From Herpomyces periplanetae (taxonomy: Eukaryota; Ascomycota; Laboulbeniomycetes; Herpomycetales; Herpomycetaceae), in the NCBI GenBank assembly GCA_009733715.1, contig WMKJ01000042.1, positions 39,829-103,828 on the forward strand: 64,000 nucleotides of DNA, in the 5' to 3' direction. The position numbers and the translations under genes are program-made. Under the pieces are notes generated by a model. It saw nothing but the letters and a program-made list of their open reading frames with translations, was not told the origin of the DNA and did no database searches. Below are positions 34,555 to 45,080 of this stretch, piece after piece (within the stretch, counting starts at the first letter, position 1; each line of letters starts with the position of its first letter).

Positions 34555-35781
34555 ATGAGCGAATCACGGTATGTTCACAAGTGATTATAAGATAATTTAA
34601 TGTTTATTTGTATCATTTTAATCGTATACTTGTGGAATAATTTTGGCATTTTTATCGTTTCCTTCAATTCACTTGGATTATCAGCACACTTTATTCAACT
34701 AACATTTAACTAACATTTCCCCTTTTATCATTTATCCTCTTATCATAGTCAAGAATTACTTATATGGTTAAACAATTTACTTCAACTTAATATCACGAAG
34801 GTCGAACATTGCGGAACCGGGTAAATATTTATCCGACACAGTACTATTTCAGTCTGATAACTGTTTTGTTTAGTGCGGCATTATGCCAAGTCTTCGACTC
34901 AATTTTCAGTAAGATTAATCAAGTGGGCATTTACGCTATTATTGGACGACCTGTTAATGAAGATGTTTAAACAGTGGACGTTCCTATGTCCAAAGTGAAG
35001 TTTAACGTCAATACGGAGTACGGCTATATCCAGAATTTTAAGGTTCTACAAAGTGCGTAAAGGATTTCATCGATGGTTCATTAACCTTATCATGGATAAC
35101 GTATGCTAACGAGGTAGTGTTGGGGATACATTTAGATGTTTTTGCAAAACATGCCATTGAAAAAAATGTGCCCGTTGAAAGCCTTGTTAAGTGCAAAATG
35201 CAAGATAACTTAGAATTTTTGCAATGGGCTAAAAGATTTTGGGATCAATATTATCCTGGTGGAGAGTATGATGCCCCAGCGCGTCGGAAAGCATCTGGTG
35301 CACCACCTGCAGCCCGAACGAATATCTCTGGGCAAAATACAGCCCGTCGTTACCCCGTAGGCTCAACAGCTGCTACATCCCGTACCCGGACACCACAAAA
35401 TGCAGTTAGTGCTGCGGCATCTGCTAATCTTGTACAGGAAAATAATTTACTTAAAGAAACCGTTCAAGGCTTAGAGCGTGAGCGAGACTTTTATTTTAGC
35501 AAACTACGGGAAATCGAACTTCTTGTCCAACAGGCTCTGGAAGCCGATCATCCTGATACACGTGAAGAAGATACGGCCTTACTCAAACAGATTCAAACAA
35601 TACTATATTCTACTGAGGTTTGTAAAAAAGCTCTTGTGAATGCCCATTTTAAGTGGATAAGCAAATTTTGCACGCGTACGCTACGTTTTAATGAGACCCT
35701 AACGTTTATTATGATAATTAGGAGGGCTTTGAAATCCCAACTGAAGTTGAGGCTGATCAAGGAGAGGAAGAAACGTTCTAA
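34555..35781 (+). CDS. BIM1: EB1 family microtubule plus-end tracking protein (Bim1/Mal3)
   Basis: EB1 autonomously tracks growing microtubule ends and recruits partners. Six exons (34555-34568, 34749-34820, 34874-34908, 34975-35052, 35136-35617, 35722-35781) give 246 residues. The calponin-homology domain reads MSESRQELLIWLNNLL, ITKVEHCGTGAALCQVFDSI, VPMSKVKFNV, YGYIQNFKVLQ, then LVKCKMQDNLEFLQWAKRFW and YYPGG. A basic Ala/Ser/Pro linker follows, then the EB-homology coiled coil with ERDFYFSKLREIELLVQ. The last exon encodes EEGFEIPTEVEADQGEEETF, an acidic tail ending in an aromatic residue like the EEY/F motif that binds CAP-Gly domains. The first coding exon has only 14 bases. Retaining the last intron would keep an open frame with a basic end (see findings). 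Confidence 0.95.
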
Positions 35782-36865
35782 CATGGTGTAATCCTTCACA
35801 ACAACGCATCTTGATTCGCATCTATTTGCGTACGTGTATACGCGATAAGTTAACCGGCTTTTTCATTGTGTTGCATCAATCCACCGACCTTCACGCCTTA
35901 TTTCCCCTATTTTTACAGGAAATTTCTTGAAATGCGATGCCAATTCACACTTACTGCTCAATATCCCCTTTGACTTGCTATGCTACGCATGGCCACTAAA
36001 AACTTTTACACTATGATCAAGCGAAACTATAGTTTTTGCGCTAGCTTATCTTTGCCCACGAAGTTAAACAGTACGCTAACAGCATACTATCAAAAAAATC
36101 TAGCCCTTTGTCCTTTCGATAATTTATACAGCTTTATCATCGCCGTGTCTGGTATTTTAATCCAAGCATATCTGATTCCTGTACTCGTTCCGGCTAACAG
36201 AGTAGTTGACCTCGTGTTCACAATTGTGCTGCACTGTACTTGTTTAGCGTTTTTTAACCATGCTTAATGTCATACATGATCTCTATCCTCTCACCAATAC
36301 CACCGACTTTTTAGTAGTATCGTTTTCCAATGCCGCCATAATCCACTTTTGTATATATCCATATATATTTTATACGTTAGCTTATAAGCTGATAATGTTT
36401 ATTTGGCTTGTTATAAATTCCATTTATGTTTTTTAAACAATGCACTCACGCTTATACAATCTGTATCCTTTTTCTTTATCCCACTCCTCCCTTTGCGCTA
36501 ATCTCATCATTTCTTCGTCTCTCCAAACTTGCCCTAACCCTATACACTTACCCATTACCTAATCGCACTGCCAGTTCACCTCTGTTGCGCCACCCACGTG
36601 TATAGAGTGACGATGCTTGTGGCGGGTGCGATGAAAAGGTTTGGGTTGGTTGAACTTTTTTGAAATTGTGTATAGGGAAAGGGTTGATTTAGCAGTGTAT
36701 ACTAAAGGTGAATTTGACATTCCGGGCTAAAGTCGTCCATAGGATTATGAGGGAGGATTTACTGGGTCAGCTATACATATATACGCCTGTACATCTGTAC
36801 ATACACGCATACGCATACGTATACATATATACAAATACATAGATTCATATACGTGGATTTGTTAA
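35782..36865. other. Intergenic region upstream of VAM7
   Basis: About 1.1 kb between the tandem EB1 and VAM7 genes. CACGTG at 36595-36600 lies about 270 bases before the VAM7 start. An open frame at 35980-36267 has two hydrophobic stretches but no family resemblance and I do not call it a gene. Confidence 0.45.
36771..36856. repeat. Degenerate TACATA/ACGCATACG low-complexity tract
   Basis: About 85 bases of alternating pyrimidine-purine sequence made of variations on ATACATA, GTACAT and ACGCATACG. It ends ten bases before the VAM7 ATG, so it must be the core promoter or the 5' leader. Alternating sequence of this kind can adopt unusual helical structure; a role here is speculative. Confidence 0.6.
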
Positions 36866-38119
36866 ATGAGTCTTGTACATAAAATGAACATTTCCATTCC
36901 GTGTGCTGAAAATGTTGTTCCGGCTAACGGAGAAAACGCTTTCACTTCATACATAATACATGTGGAGCTACCCTCTAGGACAATACGTGTACGGCGTAGA
37001 TACCGAGAATTTGTCAGTTTACACGAAGCGTTACAACAGCTATCACACAACAACATCAACGTTAACTTACCGCCTAAATCTTGGTGGTTTCAAAGTACGT
37101 TGAACAATGCAGAATTTCGGGAACAGCGTCGCGAAGCTCTAGAGCGTTATTTACGCGCTATTGTAGCTTCAGGTGGTCCAACTCTTACGAGTACAGTATG
37201 GCGGAACTTTGTAAATTTGGATGCATCACTTGATACTCCATTAAACAGTCTTAACACTTATGTTAAAAAACCCGATGATTTCGGTGATCACCATGTTGAT
37301 CGTGACAGTCATGTAGACTTTCACGATACTCTTTTGGAAGTTTCATCTAACATCTCGGTTAGCGGATTACCCATTGATATTAGCACTGACGCTAAGTCAC
37401 TCGTATTCACGCCTATCACAACTTCAATACAATGGTTAGATGAATCAAAACGCTTGACATCCTTATTACGACAAACGCGAAATTATTTGCACAAGCGTAA
37501 TGCACTAATGACCCGCTCCACCAACTATACAACTGACGAAGCCAAAACTCGCAAAATGGCCATGTATGATGCTCACTATTCCGCTAAACGTAACTTAGAT
37601 CATGCAACAAAGCTTCTTAATCACTTGAGTAGCACTTTAACCAACCCTAGCACTGCACAATGGTTTGGAGCGGGAGAAGCGCATAGACGTTCAGATATCC
37701 TTTTAACAGCGCGAAGTGAACTAGACACGCTACACCGTGAATTGGACTCACTATTCACATCGACTACCAACGACGGTGATTTCACCAATTCGTCCCATCA
37801 AGCTAATTCTGCTTTAAATCACCATACTGGTGCTTTGCGTCGACAACGAACTCTCGGAGCTTCTGCCGTACCAGAAACAGCGGACACCAGGCTTTACAAT
37901 AATCCTGAACTGGTAACACGCGCGCAATCAATTTTATCGTCTCAAGAAAATTCTGCTCACGAACTAACCCAACAAATACGTCGACTCAAGAATCTCGGAA
38001 CACGCATACATGACGAGTTAAATTCTCAAACCGATTTACTTGATTCAAATGCTGTACACACGTCTCATTTACACTCAAAAATGTGCCAGGCAGCGCGTAA
38101 AACTCGAGATATTCGGTGA
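36866..38119 (+). CDS. VAM7: Vam7-like vacuolar SNARE (PX domain plus Qc-SNARE motif)
   Basis: Soluble SNARE that pairs with Vam3, Vti1 and Nyv1 for vacuole fusion and is held on the vacuole by PI3P. Single exon of 417 residues, longer than the roughly 316 of yeast Vam7 because of a longer middle. The PX domain fills the first 115 or so residues: FTSYIIHVELPSRTIRVRRR then YREFVSLHEAL carries the RRYxEF phosphoinositide-binding pattern, followed by LPPKSWW and RREALERYLRAIV. A helical middle with several Ser/Asn/Thr stretches follows. The last 65 residues form heptads, QENSAHELTQQIRRLKNLG then IHDELNSQTDLLD, with Gln at the expected zero layer, and there is no membrane anchor. That combination of PX, Qc-SNARE and no anchor is specific to Vam7. 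An alternative start is the Met at residue 6. Confidence 0.92.
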   Translation: MSLVHKMNISIPCAENVVPANGENAFTSYIIHVELPSRTIRVRRRYREFVSLHEALQQLSHNNINVNLPPKSWWFQSTLNNAEFREQRREALERYLRAIVASGGPTLTSTVWRNFVNLDASLDTPLNSLNTYVKKPDDFGDHHVDRDSHVDFHDTLLEVSSNISVSGLPIDISTDAKSLVFTPITTSIQWLDESKRLTSLLRQTRNYLHKRNALMTRSTNYTTDEAKTRKMAMYDAHYSAKRNLDHATKLLNHLSSTLTNPSTAQWFGAGEAHRRSDILLTARSELDTLHRELDSLFTSTTNDGDFTNSSHQANSALNHHTGALRRQRTLGASAVPETADTRLYNNPELVTRAQSILSSQENSAHELTQQIRRLKNLGTRIHDELNSQTDLLDSNAVHTSHLHSKMCQAARKTRDIR

Positions 38120-38440
38120 ACTATTGCATAAATACTTGCGCAGGCGCCTTTGTATAGGCATACATCTTTCTGTAGATTTGCGCACAAGGTTACGGCTGTT
38201 AAGCAATTAAATGTTCATTGTGTTCCGTGTAATCGTGTATTCCTTAGGATATATATAAACTTGGTTTTGCACCCACTAATCATGTACATGTACGTTATGT
38301 ATACTTGAAACAGTTCAATTGTCCCGGCAATCGTTTCGGCCGCTCATTCTTTTGTATATCATTTATTTTTCAACTTTCACGTGGCAAGATAAGTACTATG
38401 TTAGAAGGTATAAAATGTGGTGTAACTTTCGTGCCAAAAT
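38120..38440. other. Convergent intergenic region between VAM7 and FRS1
   Basis: 321 bases between the stop codons of two convergent genes, serving as 3' flanks of both. One CACGTG (38378-38383) occurs here, away from any start codon, which shows that the motif also occurs by chance. No gene or RNA seen. Confidence 0.5.
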
Positions 38441-40983
38441 TTACAGGGTCAATTCGATATTTATTTCTACCGAACTAACGGTGTACCTGTAAACTCCATA
38501 ATTATATCGTTAATGATTGTGGTAAACATGGGACAGTTATCAAACCATTTGTAAATCAGTCAATACTTATTAGAGAAAAAGCAATACGTACGGGATTTCG
38601 AATTTTTTGAGAACCTGTGGATGAAGAACACCCAAATCACCTACTCGAACAACTTGATTATTGGAATACACTTTAATACAGGCGGCGCGATTTGATAAAA
38701 ACGTGGGGTCTATTACGAGTTAATTTGAGTTGTTCAATGTAAAATGATCATCAAAACATGCAGATAACTCATCAAACTAAATGTATATGAACCGCTCTAC
38801 TTACCAACAATTTCTTCTATCCAGTAACATTTGGACTTCCCTTCAAGATTTTCACCTTGCTCCACCAAAAATTTGTAACCTAGCATCATCATAATTCGGT
38901 CTAAAAGACCATGAATCATTTCAAATCCACTTGTCTTACTGCACCATACCGCTGCAAAGTGTCTTTCATTAACTGCTTTACGTTCGACTTGTAAATTTTG
39001 TATAGCAATGTCTCCCACTTCAAAAATTTTGATAGGAACAGGCCGATGTTTATTCTCACGCAATGTTTTGAGTAAACCAGGTAACAGGCTAGTTCGAACA
39101 ATCTGATATTCTGCTGATTTAGGATTGGCCAGTTTAATAGCTTTGTGATCCATATCTACTCGATTCATCCACAAGAAATTTTCATCACGACTGCATAATA
39201 CCAATGGCATACACTCAACCCACCCAGCCTGAGCTGCCTCCAACCTTATCACGTCTGATAATTGATTAATTGGTAATTCAGCTCCCAAGGTTAAAAAGGT
39301 TGAGTTATACTCCCGTGGAAGACTGTTAAACCCGTACGCCACAGCTACATCTTCTACAATGTCAACTTCGTGGAGAATATCCGCTCTTGTTGGTGGTATT
39401 AAAACATCAATGTCATTTCCTCGAGAGTCGGGATTGCCCATAACTTTTGCTGTCAGACCCATCCTACCTAATAATTCACATATATTTGGCTTATCCAAGT
39501 TGACACCACATATGGAATTGATTGTAGAGGATGAAACCTTCAGCTGCCGAGGAGTTAAGTCTGGTGTTAATCGTGTTTCCTTATTATGTGGCGAAATAAT
39601 TTTCACCGGTTCAACAGTGAAAGGTTCATTACAATAAGTTGAAAACATGGAGCATATAATATTATTTAAAATCTCCAATTTTGTCTTATCGGTAGCCGTA
39701 ATCTCTATTAGAACGTTGCGGGTCTTGCTTGTAATTTTTGAGTGGTTACTATTAATTAAAGGTGGTAATGAAAGAACCGTGCGATTCGAATCGTATATGA
39801 CGGGGAATACGGGCGAATCTTTGATAATGTGAACAAACTTTCGCAAGTGCTTGTCGCGCTGTAATTGTTGTCAAATTAGATAAAATTTCGTGTGAAAAAG
39901 GATGTTCAAGTTAAATTGAATAAAGTTTGCATACCCCACAAAAATCTAACACTTCAATTCCATTCATCTTTTTAGTTTGGTTAAGAGGTACAAACTGAAT
40001 TTGTTGGGGCTCTATGGCTTCGTAGGAGAAGGGTCCCTGAACAACGTCTAAATCATGGGTTCCAATGGATACTAGAGTGCGGTTCCGAGCTAAATTTGAA
40101 TGTAATTTATCTTGTAGCGAGATGAAGGAGTTGTAACGTGATTCTGAAAATTTGATACCACGTAGGATGGAACAGGATATTAGTGGACGAATTTTAACAG
40201 TCTACAAGAGTTGAATTAGCAGGGGGGTCACAAGTGTACAGGCATGAATAAGATAGTTGAGAGAAGGGTAATGATTTAAGCTTCAGAGAAATATACTACC
40301 TCTTGCATTACGACCATAGTCTGATAATTATTATTTTGAGGAGCCAGGCATTTAATAATGGGCATTGGTTTGCGACCGAGGAATACGTTAAAATTTAGAG
40401 CGATACCTTCGAAACAAACCATGTCGTATCTGATAAAATAAGAACTGATCAATTGTATTCAATTATTACACAAAGTGACAATACGTGTTATTGTACCTGT
40501 TGGCGGGGACTTCAATCTTTAATTGTGGAGGTTCTCTTACTCCATTGATAAATGGTCTTGGTTGATTGGTGGTCTATAAAAACTGGCCATATATATGAGG
40601 ATTGAAATGGAAGAGCGGGTAATAAAAGTATTGACCAAATGCTTAGCTGTGAAATAAAATTATATAGAGGATGAATTATGGTCAAATGGATTAAAGAGGT
40701 ACTCACATCTTCATCGAGCTCCAAGCCTAATATTTGGTAATAGTATTAGCAGGGAGGCTAAAGACTATTTAAATTTTACATGGACGAAAAGGGTGATAGG
40801 ATATTTGAATAGAAGCTAATGATGAACCAACCAAAAGCAAAGCATAAATCTTCGAATTCCTCCGTAGTATATCTGGTAATATTAGGATATAATTTTGAAG
40901 GGAGATGAGAATAAATTAAAAAAAACTTACTCTTTACCCAAGGCCTGGTAAAGTTGGACTTTGTCAACGGCAATTGTGGGCAT
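38441..40983 (-). CDS. FRS1: Cytosolic phenylalanyl-tRNA synthetase beta subunit
   Basis: Beta chain of the alpha2-beta2 enzyme that charges tRNA-Phe. Nine exons (40931-40983, 40832-40872, 40707-40726, 40497-40573, 40300-40429, 39935-40201, 38805-39858, 38592-38709, 38441-38486) total 1,806 bases, or 601 residues, matching yeast (595) and human (589). It opens MPTIAVDKVQLYQALGKEYT, EEFEDLCFAFGLELDED. It then has IEVPANRYDMVCFEG, IIKDSPVFPVIYDSNRTVLS, CGVNLDKPNICELLGRMGL (B5 domain) and RADILHEVDIVEDVAVAYG. The C-terminal catalytic-like domain has NPKSAEYQIVRTSLLPGLL and IKIFEVGDI. Exon 3 is only 20 bases; intron 2 uses a GTTGGT donor. The final exon carries SSVEINIELTL, corresponding to the usual SALEIN..PFL end. 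Upstream are a TCACGTGA box and a TA run. Confidence 0.96.
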
Positions 40984-42193
40984 TTTGATGAGCCCTATCG
41001 AGAAAGCAAGGAAAAAATTTACGTATATATATATATATATATTGAATCAACCAAGTGTAAATAGTTCAGTTTATAGAAGAGCAATATTTCGTCAAGTTCA
41101 ATCCAAAACTCAATGCAATAAAACATTTTCAAAATGATCCATTTGCAAATTTTCAAAATTTTCTAGCCGAACACAATCCTTATGTAAGCCGGCTGGATAT
41201 CTGCGTCTGCTGATCACGTGAAACGAAGGAATAAGTGGCTTGGTGGAAGCAAAATTTTTAGAAATGATGCAGATGTAGTAGATTGGAAAACGGTAGTTTT
41301 AAGTGAAAAAAGGGACTAGCAAATGATTTACATTGAATTATGTAAATATAAAAGAAGTTTACATTATTGACTAGAGTTTCTACTCCAATTGTACTGTAAA
41401 ATAGACTTAATAAATTCAATCAATCACCTTCAACCCACCATAAAGTGCACAGCCACATACGTACCCTAGGGCTCACTATCCGGGGAGGAGAGAGGAGGGT
41501 TGCAAAAGTGTGGATGCATGGGGAGAGGTGGTTGAAGAAAATTTTTGGAATTTAATGGTGTTCACTTTATGCTTATTACCCGGTTAATCTCTGTTCAGTG
41601 TATCTTATAAGGTGGATGAAGATGACAAGGTACGCCACATTTTATCGCCCACTTGTCAAGTGCCCCTCTAATAATTCACCCAAGTTAGACCAAGCCATAC
41701 CAATTCAGCGTAAACATCGTCGACCGCGAATAGTGTCTGGTTATGTAAGCAAGGTGTTTGTGGGACATTTTAGCGGAGATTCGTGATGTTTAAGAATTTA
41801 TTCAAGGGGACCTCAACGGAACTTTTTTCGCGTCATTCGCGTGCGTTAGTGTATGGTGATTTTGGAATTAAAGATTTGATTTAACACTTGGGGATTATTT
41901 AGTTTTCAGTATCGTTTAAACAGCAAATTCTTTAGTTTATACTCTCGCTAATCGGAATCTCGGTACTTATTTTCCCGCTAGTTTTGACGCCACAAAATCG
42001 GCATCTTCTCACGAAGCTCGGGCAAATGAATTTTTTTGCTTGTATCAGTGGAAAATTATTGTCGTGGTTGATTCAAGGTTAAAGAAACATTATTTAACCG
42101 ACTTCTATAAAAAATTCTTAAGTTCTTTGGGCCCTTTTAAACCACCTCTGCTGTTTAAACGCTTGCATTTTGCGGGTTGAAATTTTGGGGAAA
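40984..42193. promoter_or_regulatory. Divergent intergenic region of FRS1 and the PP2A scaffold gene
   Basis: 1.2 kb between divergent starts. TCACGTGA at 41214-41221 is about 230 bases upstream of FRS1 and a (TA) run lies closer to it. On the other side an AT-rich leader runs up to the PP2A gene. An open frame at 41598-41786 is short and unsupported, though it includes a basic stretch and is followed by a possible splice donor. Confidence 0.5.
41024..41042. repeat. Short TA dinucleotide repeat
   Basis: Nineteen bases of uninterrupted alternating T and A, 41 bases upstream of the FRS1 ATG, so in its core promoter or leader. Likely length-variable between strains. Confidence 0.8.
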
Positions 42194-44770
42194 ATGGATA
42201 GCATGAATCAAAATGAAGAGTTATATCCAATCGCGGTTTTAATTGACGAGCTTAAGGTATGCACATAATAATCCATCTTCTACCCTCGTTGAACGATGCT
42301 TAATTGTCGTTACATTCGACACATTATGTACAAGCCGTGGTGATGTAAGACTGTGTCAGCATAATATGTATTAGTTTTCTCGCAAAGCCCAGTTGGAAGA
42401 TAAATTTATTCCATTTACGGTTAAGCTGCAACAGGCGTTTAACCGTGACTCGCTTTCCACTTAAATGCTAACGATTTATAAGCATGACGATGTTCTCTGT
42501 CGATTGCATGCGATTCATCGCTTATCGACAATTGCTTTAGCACTGGGTCCTGAGCGTACGCGTGAGGAGTTGATTCCTTTCCTCGACGGTTAGTCTTGCG
42601 TAATTGGCGTGGAACTTAACGATATTATTGTTTTTTTGTATATTTACCAATCAAGTTCTTGCTAACTTGGTATTACATTTTTAGATTCATTGGAAGATGA
42701 AGACGAAGTATTGGTCGCTTTATGTGAAGAGTTGGGAAATTTTGTAGAGTACGTCGGTGGTGCAGAGTACGGTCACTTTCTATTAGCCCCTTTGGAGAAT
42801 CTCGCAACTTTAGAAGAACCATTGGTGCGAGAAAAGGCAAGTTTAGCATTGCTTAATTTGAACAATTTCATTCATTTTTAAGTTAACTAGGATCATTTTG
42901 AGCAACGAATTTTCTAACATGATATAAAGGCATCTGAGTCACTTATAAAAATTTGTGAAGAGCTGTCAGCCCAGCAAATTGAGGATCATTTCATACCACT
43001 TGTATTACGACTATCAAAAGCGGATTGGTTTACCTCTAAGGTGTCGGCTACAGTTTTATATTCGGCCCCGTATAGCCGTGCTTCAGATGGATCAAAGGAA
43101 ATTCTTCGGCAACATTTTAGCCTTCTGGTTCATGATGAAACACCCATGGTTCGAAGGCAGGCGGCGACAAATTTGGCAATGTTTATTAAAAAATTAAATC
43201 CAAAAATAATTGTCGAGGAGATAATACCACTCTTTCAGCATCTCGCAACCGATGATCAAGATAGCGTAAGACTTTTGACAGTTGAAGCGCTGATAAGTAT
43301 ATGTGAAATGCTTCCTAAGGATCAACATATTAACAATGGAACCATTCTTACTGCTCTGAAAAGTCTTTCTGAGGATAAAAGTTGGAGAGTGCGATACATG
43401 ATTGCTGATCGTTTCGAGAAGGTTAGAACAAATGAAGTTGAAGGTAAAATTAAACGCTAACACGAAACCGGTACCCACGATAGATTGCAACGGTTGTGAA
43501 TAGTGAAATTGTTGGACGCGAATTGTTAGCGGCATTTATTAAGTTGTTAAAGGATACCGAAGCCGAGGTTCGTACAGCTATTACGGGCCAAATAAGTGGT
43601 AGGTTAAAATGAGTTGGATATGATTAGACGTTGAAAGTTCGTTACTTTTCTAATTATCAGATGAACGTAATTGTAGGATTCTGTCGTTTACTCGATCGAG
43701 ATGTACTTATCCAAGATGTTATGTTGGCAATTGAAGAACTTGTATCGGATTCATCACAGCATGTTCGAGCCGCATTGGGATTACAGCTCAGTGGTTTAGC
43801 GCCGATACTTAGAAAGGAAGAGTAGGTTAAAGTTTTGTTACAGACGAACCTTTTTGGATATTTTACAAATGGCTGACTGTATGTTTAGGACGATATCACA
43901 TTTGTTGCCAATGCTGTTGAATATGCTCAAAGATGAATACCCGGATGTGCGATTGAACATTATATCAAAGTTGGAACTGGTTAATAACGTTGTGGGAATT
44001 GATCACCTTTCACAATCACTCTTACCTGCGATAGTTCAGCTTGCAGAAGATAAAAAATGGAGGGTACGACTGGCAATTATTCAGTATGTACCGTTTCTGG
44101 CATTTCAATTAGGCGTGAAATTCTTCGACGAAAAGTTGTCGTCACTTTGTATGTCGTGGCTGGGAGATACGGTTTTTAGTATTCGTGAAGCGTCGACCCA
44201 TAATTTGAAATTGTTAGCGGAAGTGTTTGGAGCGGCTTGGGCGAACGAGACAATTATACCTAAAGTTATGGCGATGGGACAACATTCGAATTACTTGTAC
44301 CGAATGACAACATGTTTTGCCGTTTCGGTAAGTGATAAAAGTCAAGTTCATTAAGGTAAATGAACGTTTAATAAATAAAATGATGTTAACACTCAGAGTT
44401 TGTCTAGACTTTGGCGCCTGCTTTATCGCTTCATATTATCGAGACGTCAATTCTGCCAATGCTTGATAAATTGGTTAGTGATGACATTCCGAATATTCGG
44501 TTTAATGTAGCCAAATCGTACGGGAAATTGATTGAAGTGTTGAAAAGATTACCGGATGATGAGCAATTGACTCTGTTGAAAGCTCAAAAGGAAGGACAAG
44601 AGTCGAGATTGACGGGGAGTAAACGCGGCGAAGAATTGATCATAGAGCATATTATGCCTAATTTGGCAAAGTTACAGCAAGACGAGGATGTCGATGTAAG
44701 GTATTTTGCTCTAGTGGCGGCTCAAGTTATGGAGGGGAACGAGGGGAATATTGATGTCATGGAAACTTAA
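42194..44770 (+). CDS. TPD3: Protein phosphatase 2A scaffold (A/PR65) subunit
   Basis: HEAT-repeat scaffold that holds the PP2A catalytic and B-type subunits together. Eight exons (42194-42256, 42483-42588, 42685-42836, 42930-43421, 43484-43598, 43677-43821, 43889-44327, 44408-44770) total 1,875 bases, or 624 residues. It opens with [15 protein letters not shown] and continues with [107 protein letters not shown] and [18 protein letters not shown]. The last repeats have [14 protein letters not shown], followed by a roughly 35-residue charged insertion absent from human PR65, and [13 protein letters not shown]. Intron 3 begins with GC instead of GT. The gene is divergent from FRS1. Identity is certain; all joins restore HEAT-repeat sequence. 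Confidence 0.96.
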
Positions 44771-44820
44771 GACGGGGAATGAAAAGGCATGGCGAGACGG
44801 GATAAGACACAGCAAGACGG

Positions 44821-44856
44821 GACAAGACAAGACAAGACAAGACATGACATGACATG
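44821..44856. repeat. Pentanucleotide tandem repeat (GACAA)4(GACAT)3
   Basis: Four exact copies of GACAA followed by three of GACAT, just 50 bases past the PP2A stop codon, with looser GACGG-like copies on both sides. Simple microsatellite in a 3' flank. Confidence 0.85.
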
Positions 44857-44912
44857 GAAAGACGGAGATCCGGTATCGAGTTAGCGTAGACGGGTGATGG
44901 AGGATCTGAAGA

Positions 44913-45080
44913 ATGGATTCAGAGGAAGATGAAGCATTAATTACATTGTGTGAAGTATGTCACAATATGAAATGGAAAACTCATGGATCGATAAGACGTT
45001 TTCATCGTTGCGTTAATAGTGTTTATGGTGGATTAAGGCTGGCTTTGTCGGTGGGTAGGTTGGTTCACGATGGATTCTAA
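44913..45080 (+). CDS. Possible 55-residue cysteine-containing small protein
   Basis: A 55-codon frame starting MDSEEDEALITLCEVC and running through MKWKTHGSIRRFHRC. The CxxC plus a third Cys flanked by histidines could bind zinc, and the acidic start followed by a basic middle is not random-looking. It lies 142 bases past the PP2A stop on the same strand, so it may instead be part of the 3' UTR. I know no family for it. Shown only because it has a plausible protein pattern. Confidence 0.2.
   Translation: MDSEEDEALITLCEVCHNMKWKTHGSIRRFHRCVNSVYGGLRLALSVGRLVHDGF

Noticed and set aside
35980-36267. Plus-strand frame of 95 codons with two hydrophobic stretches
   Set aside because: No homologue recognised, no promoter-like sequence, no introns to join it to; kept as unsupported.
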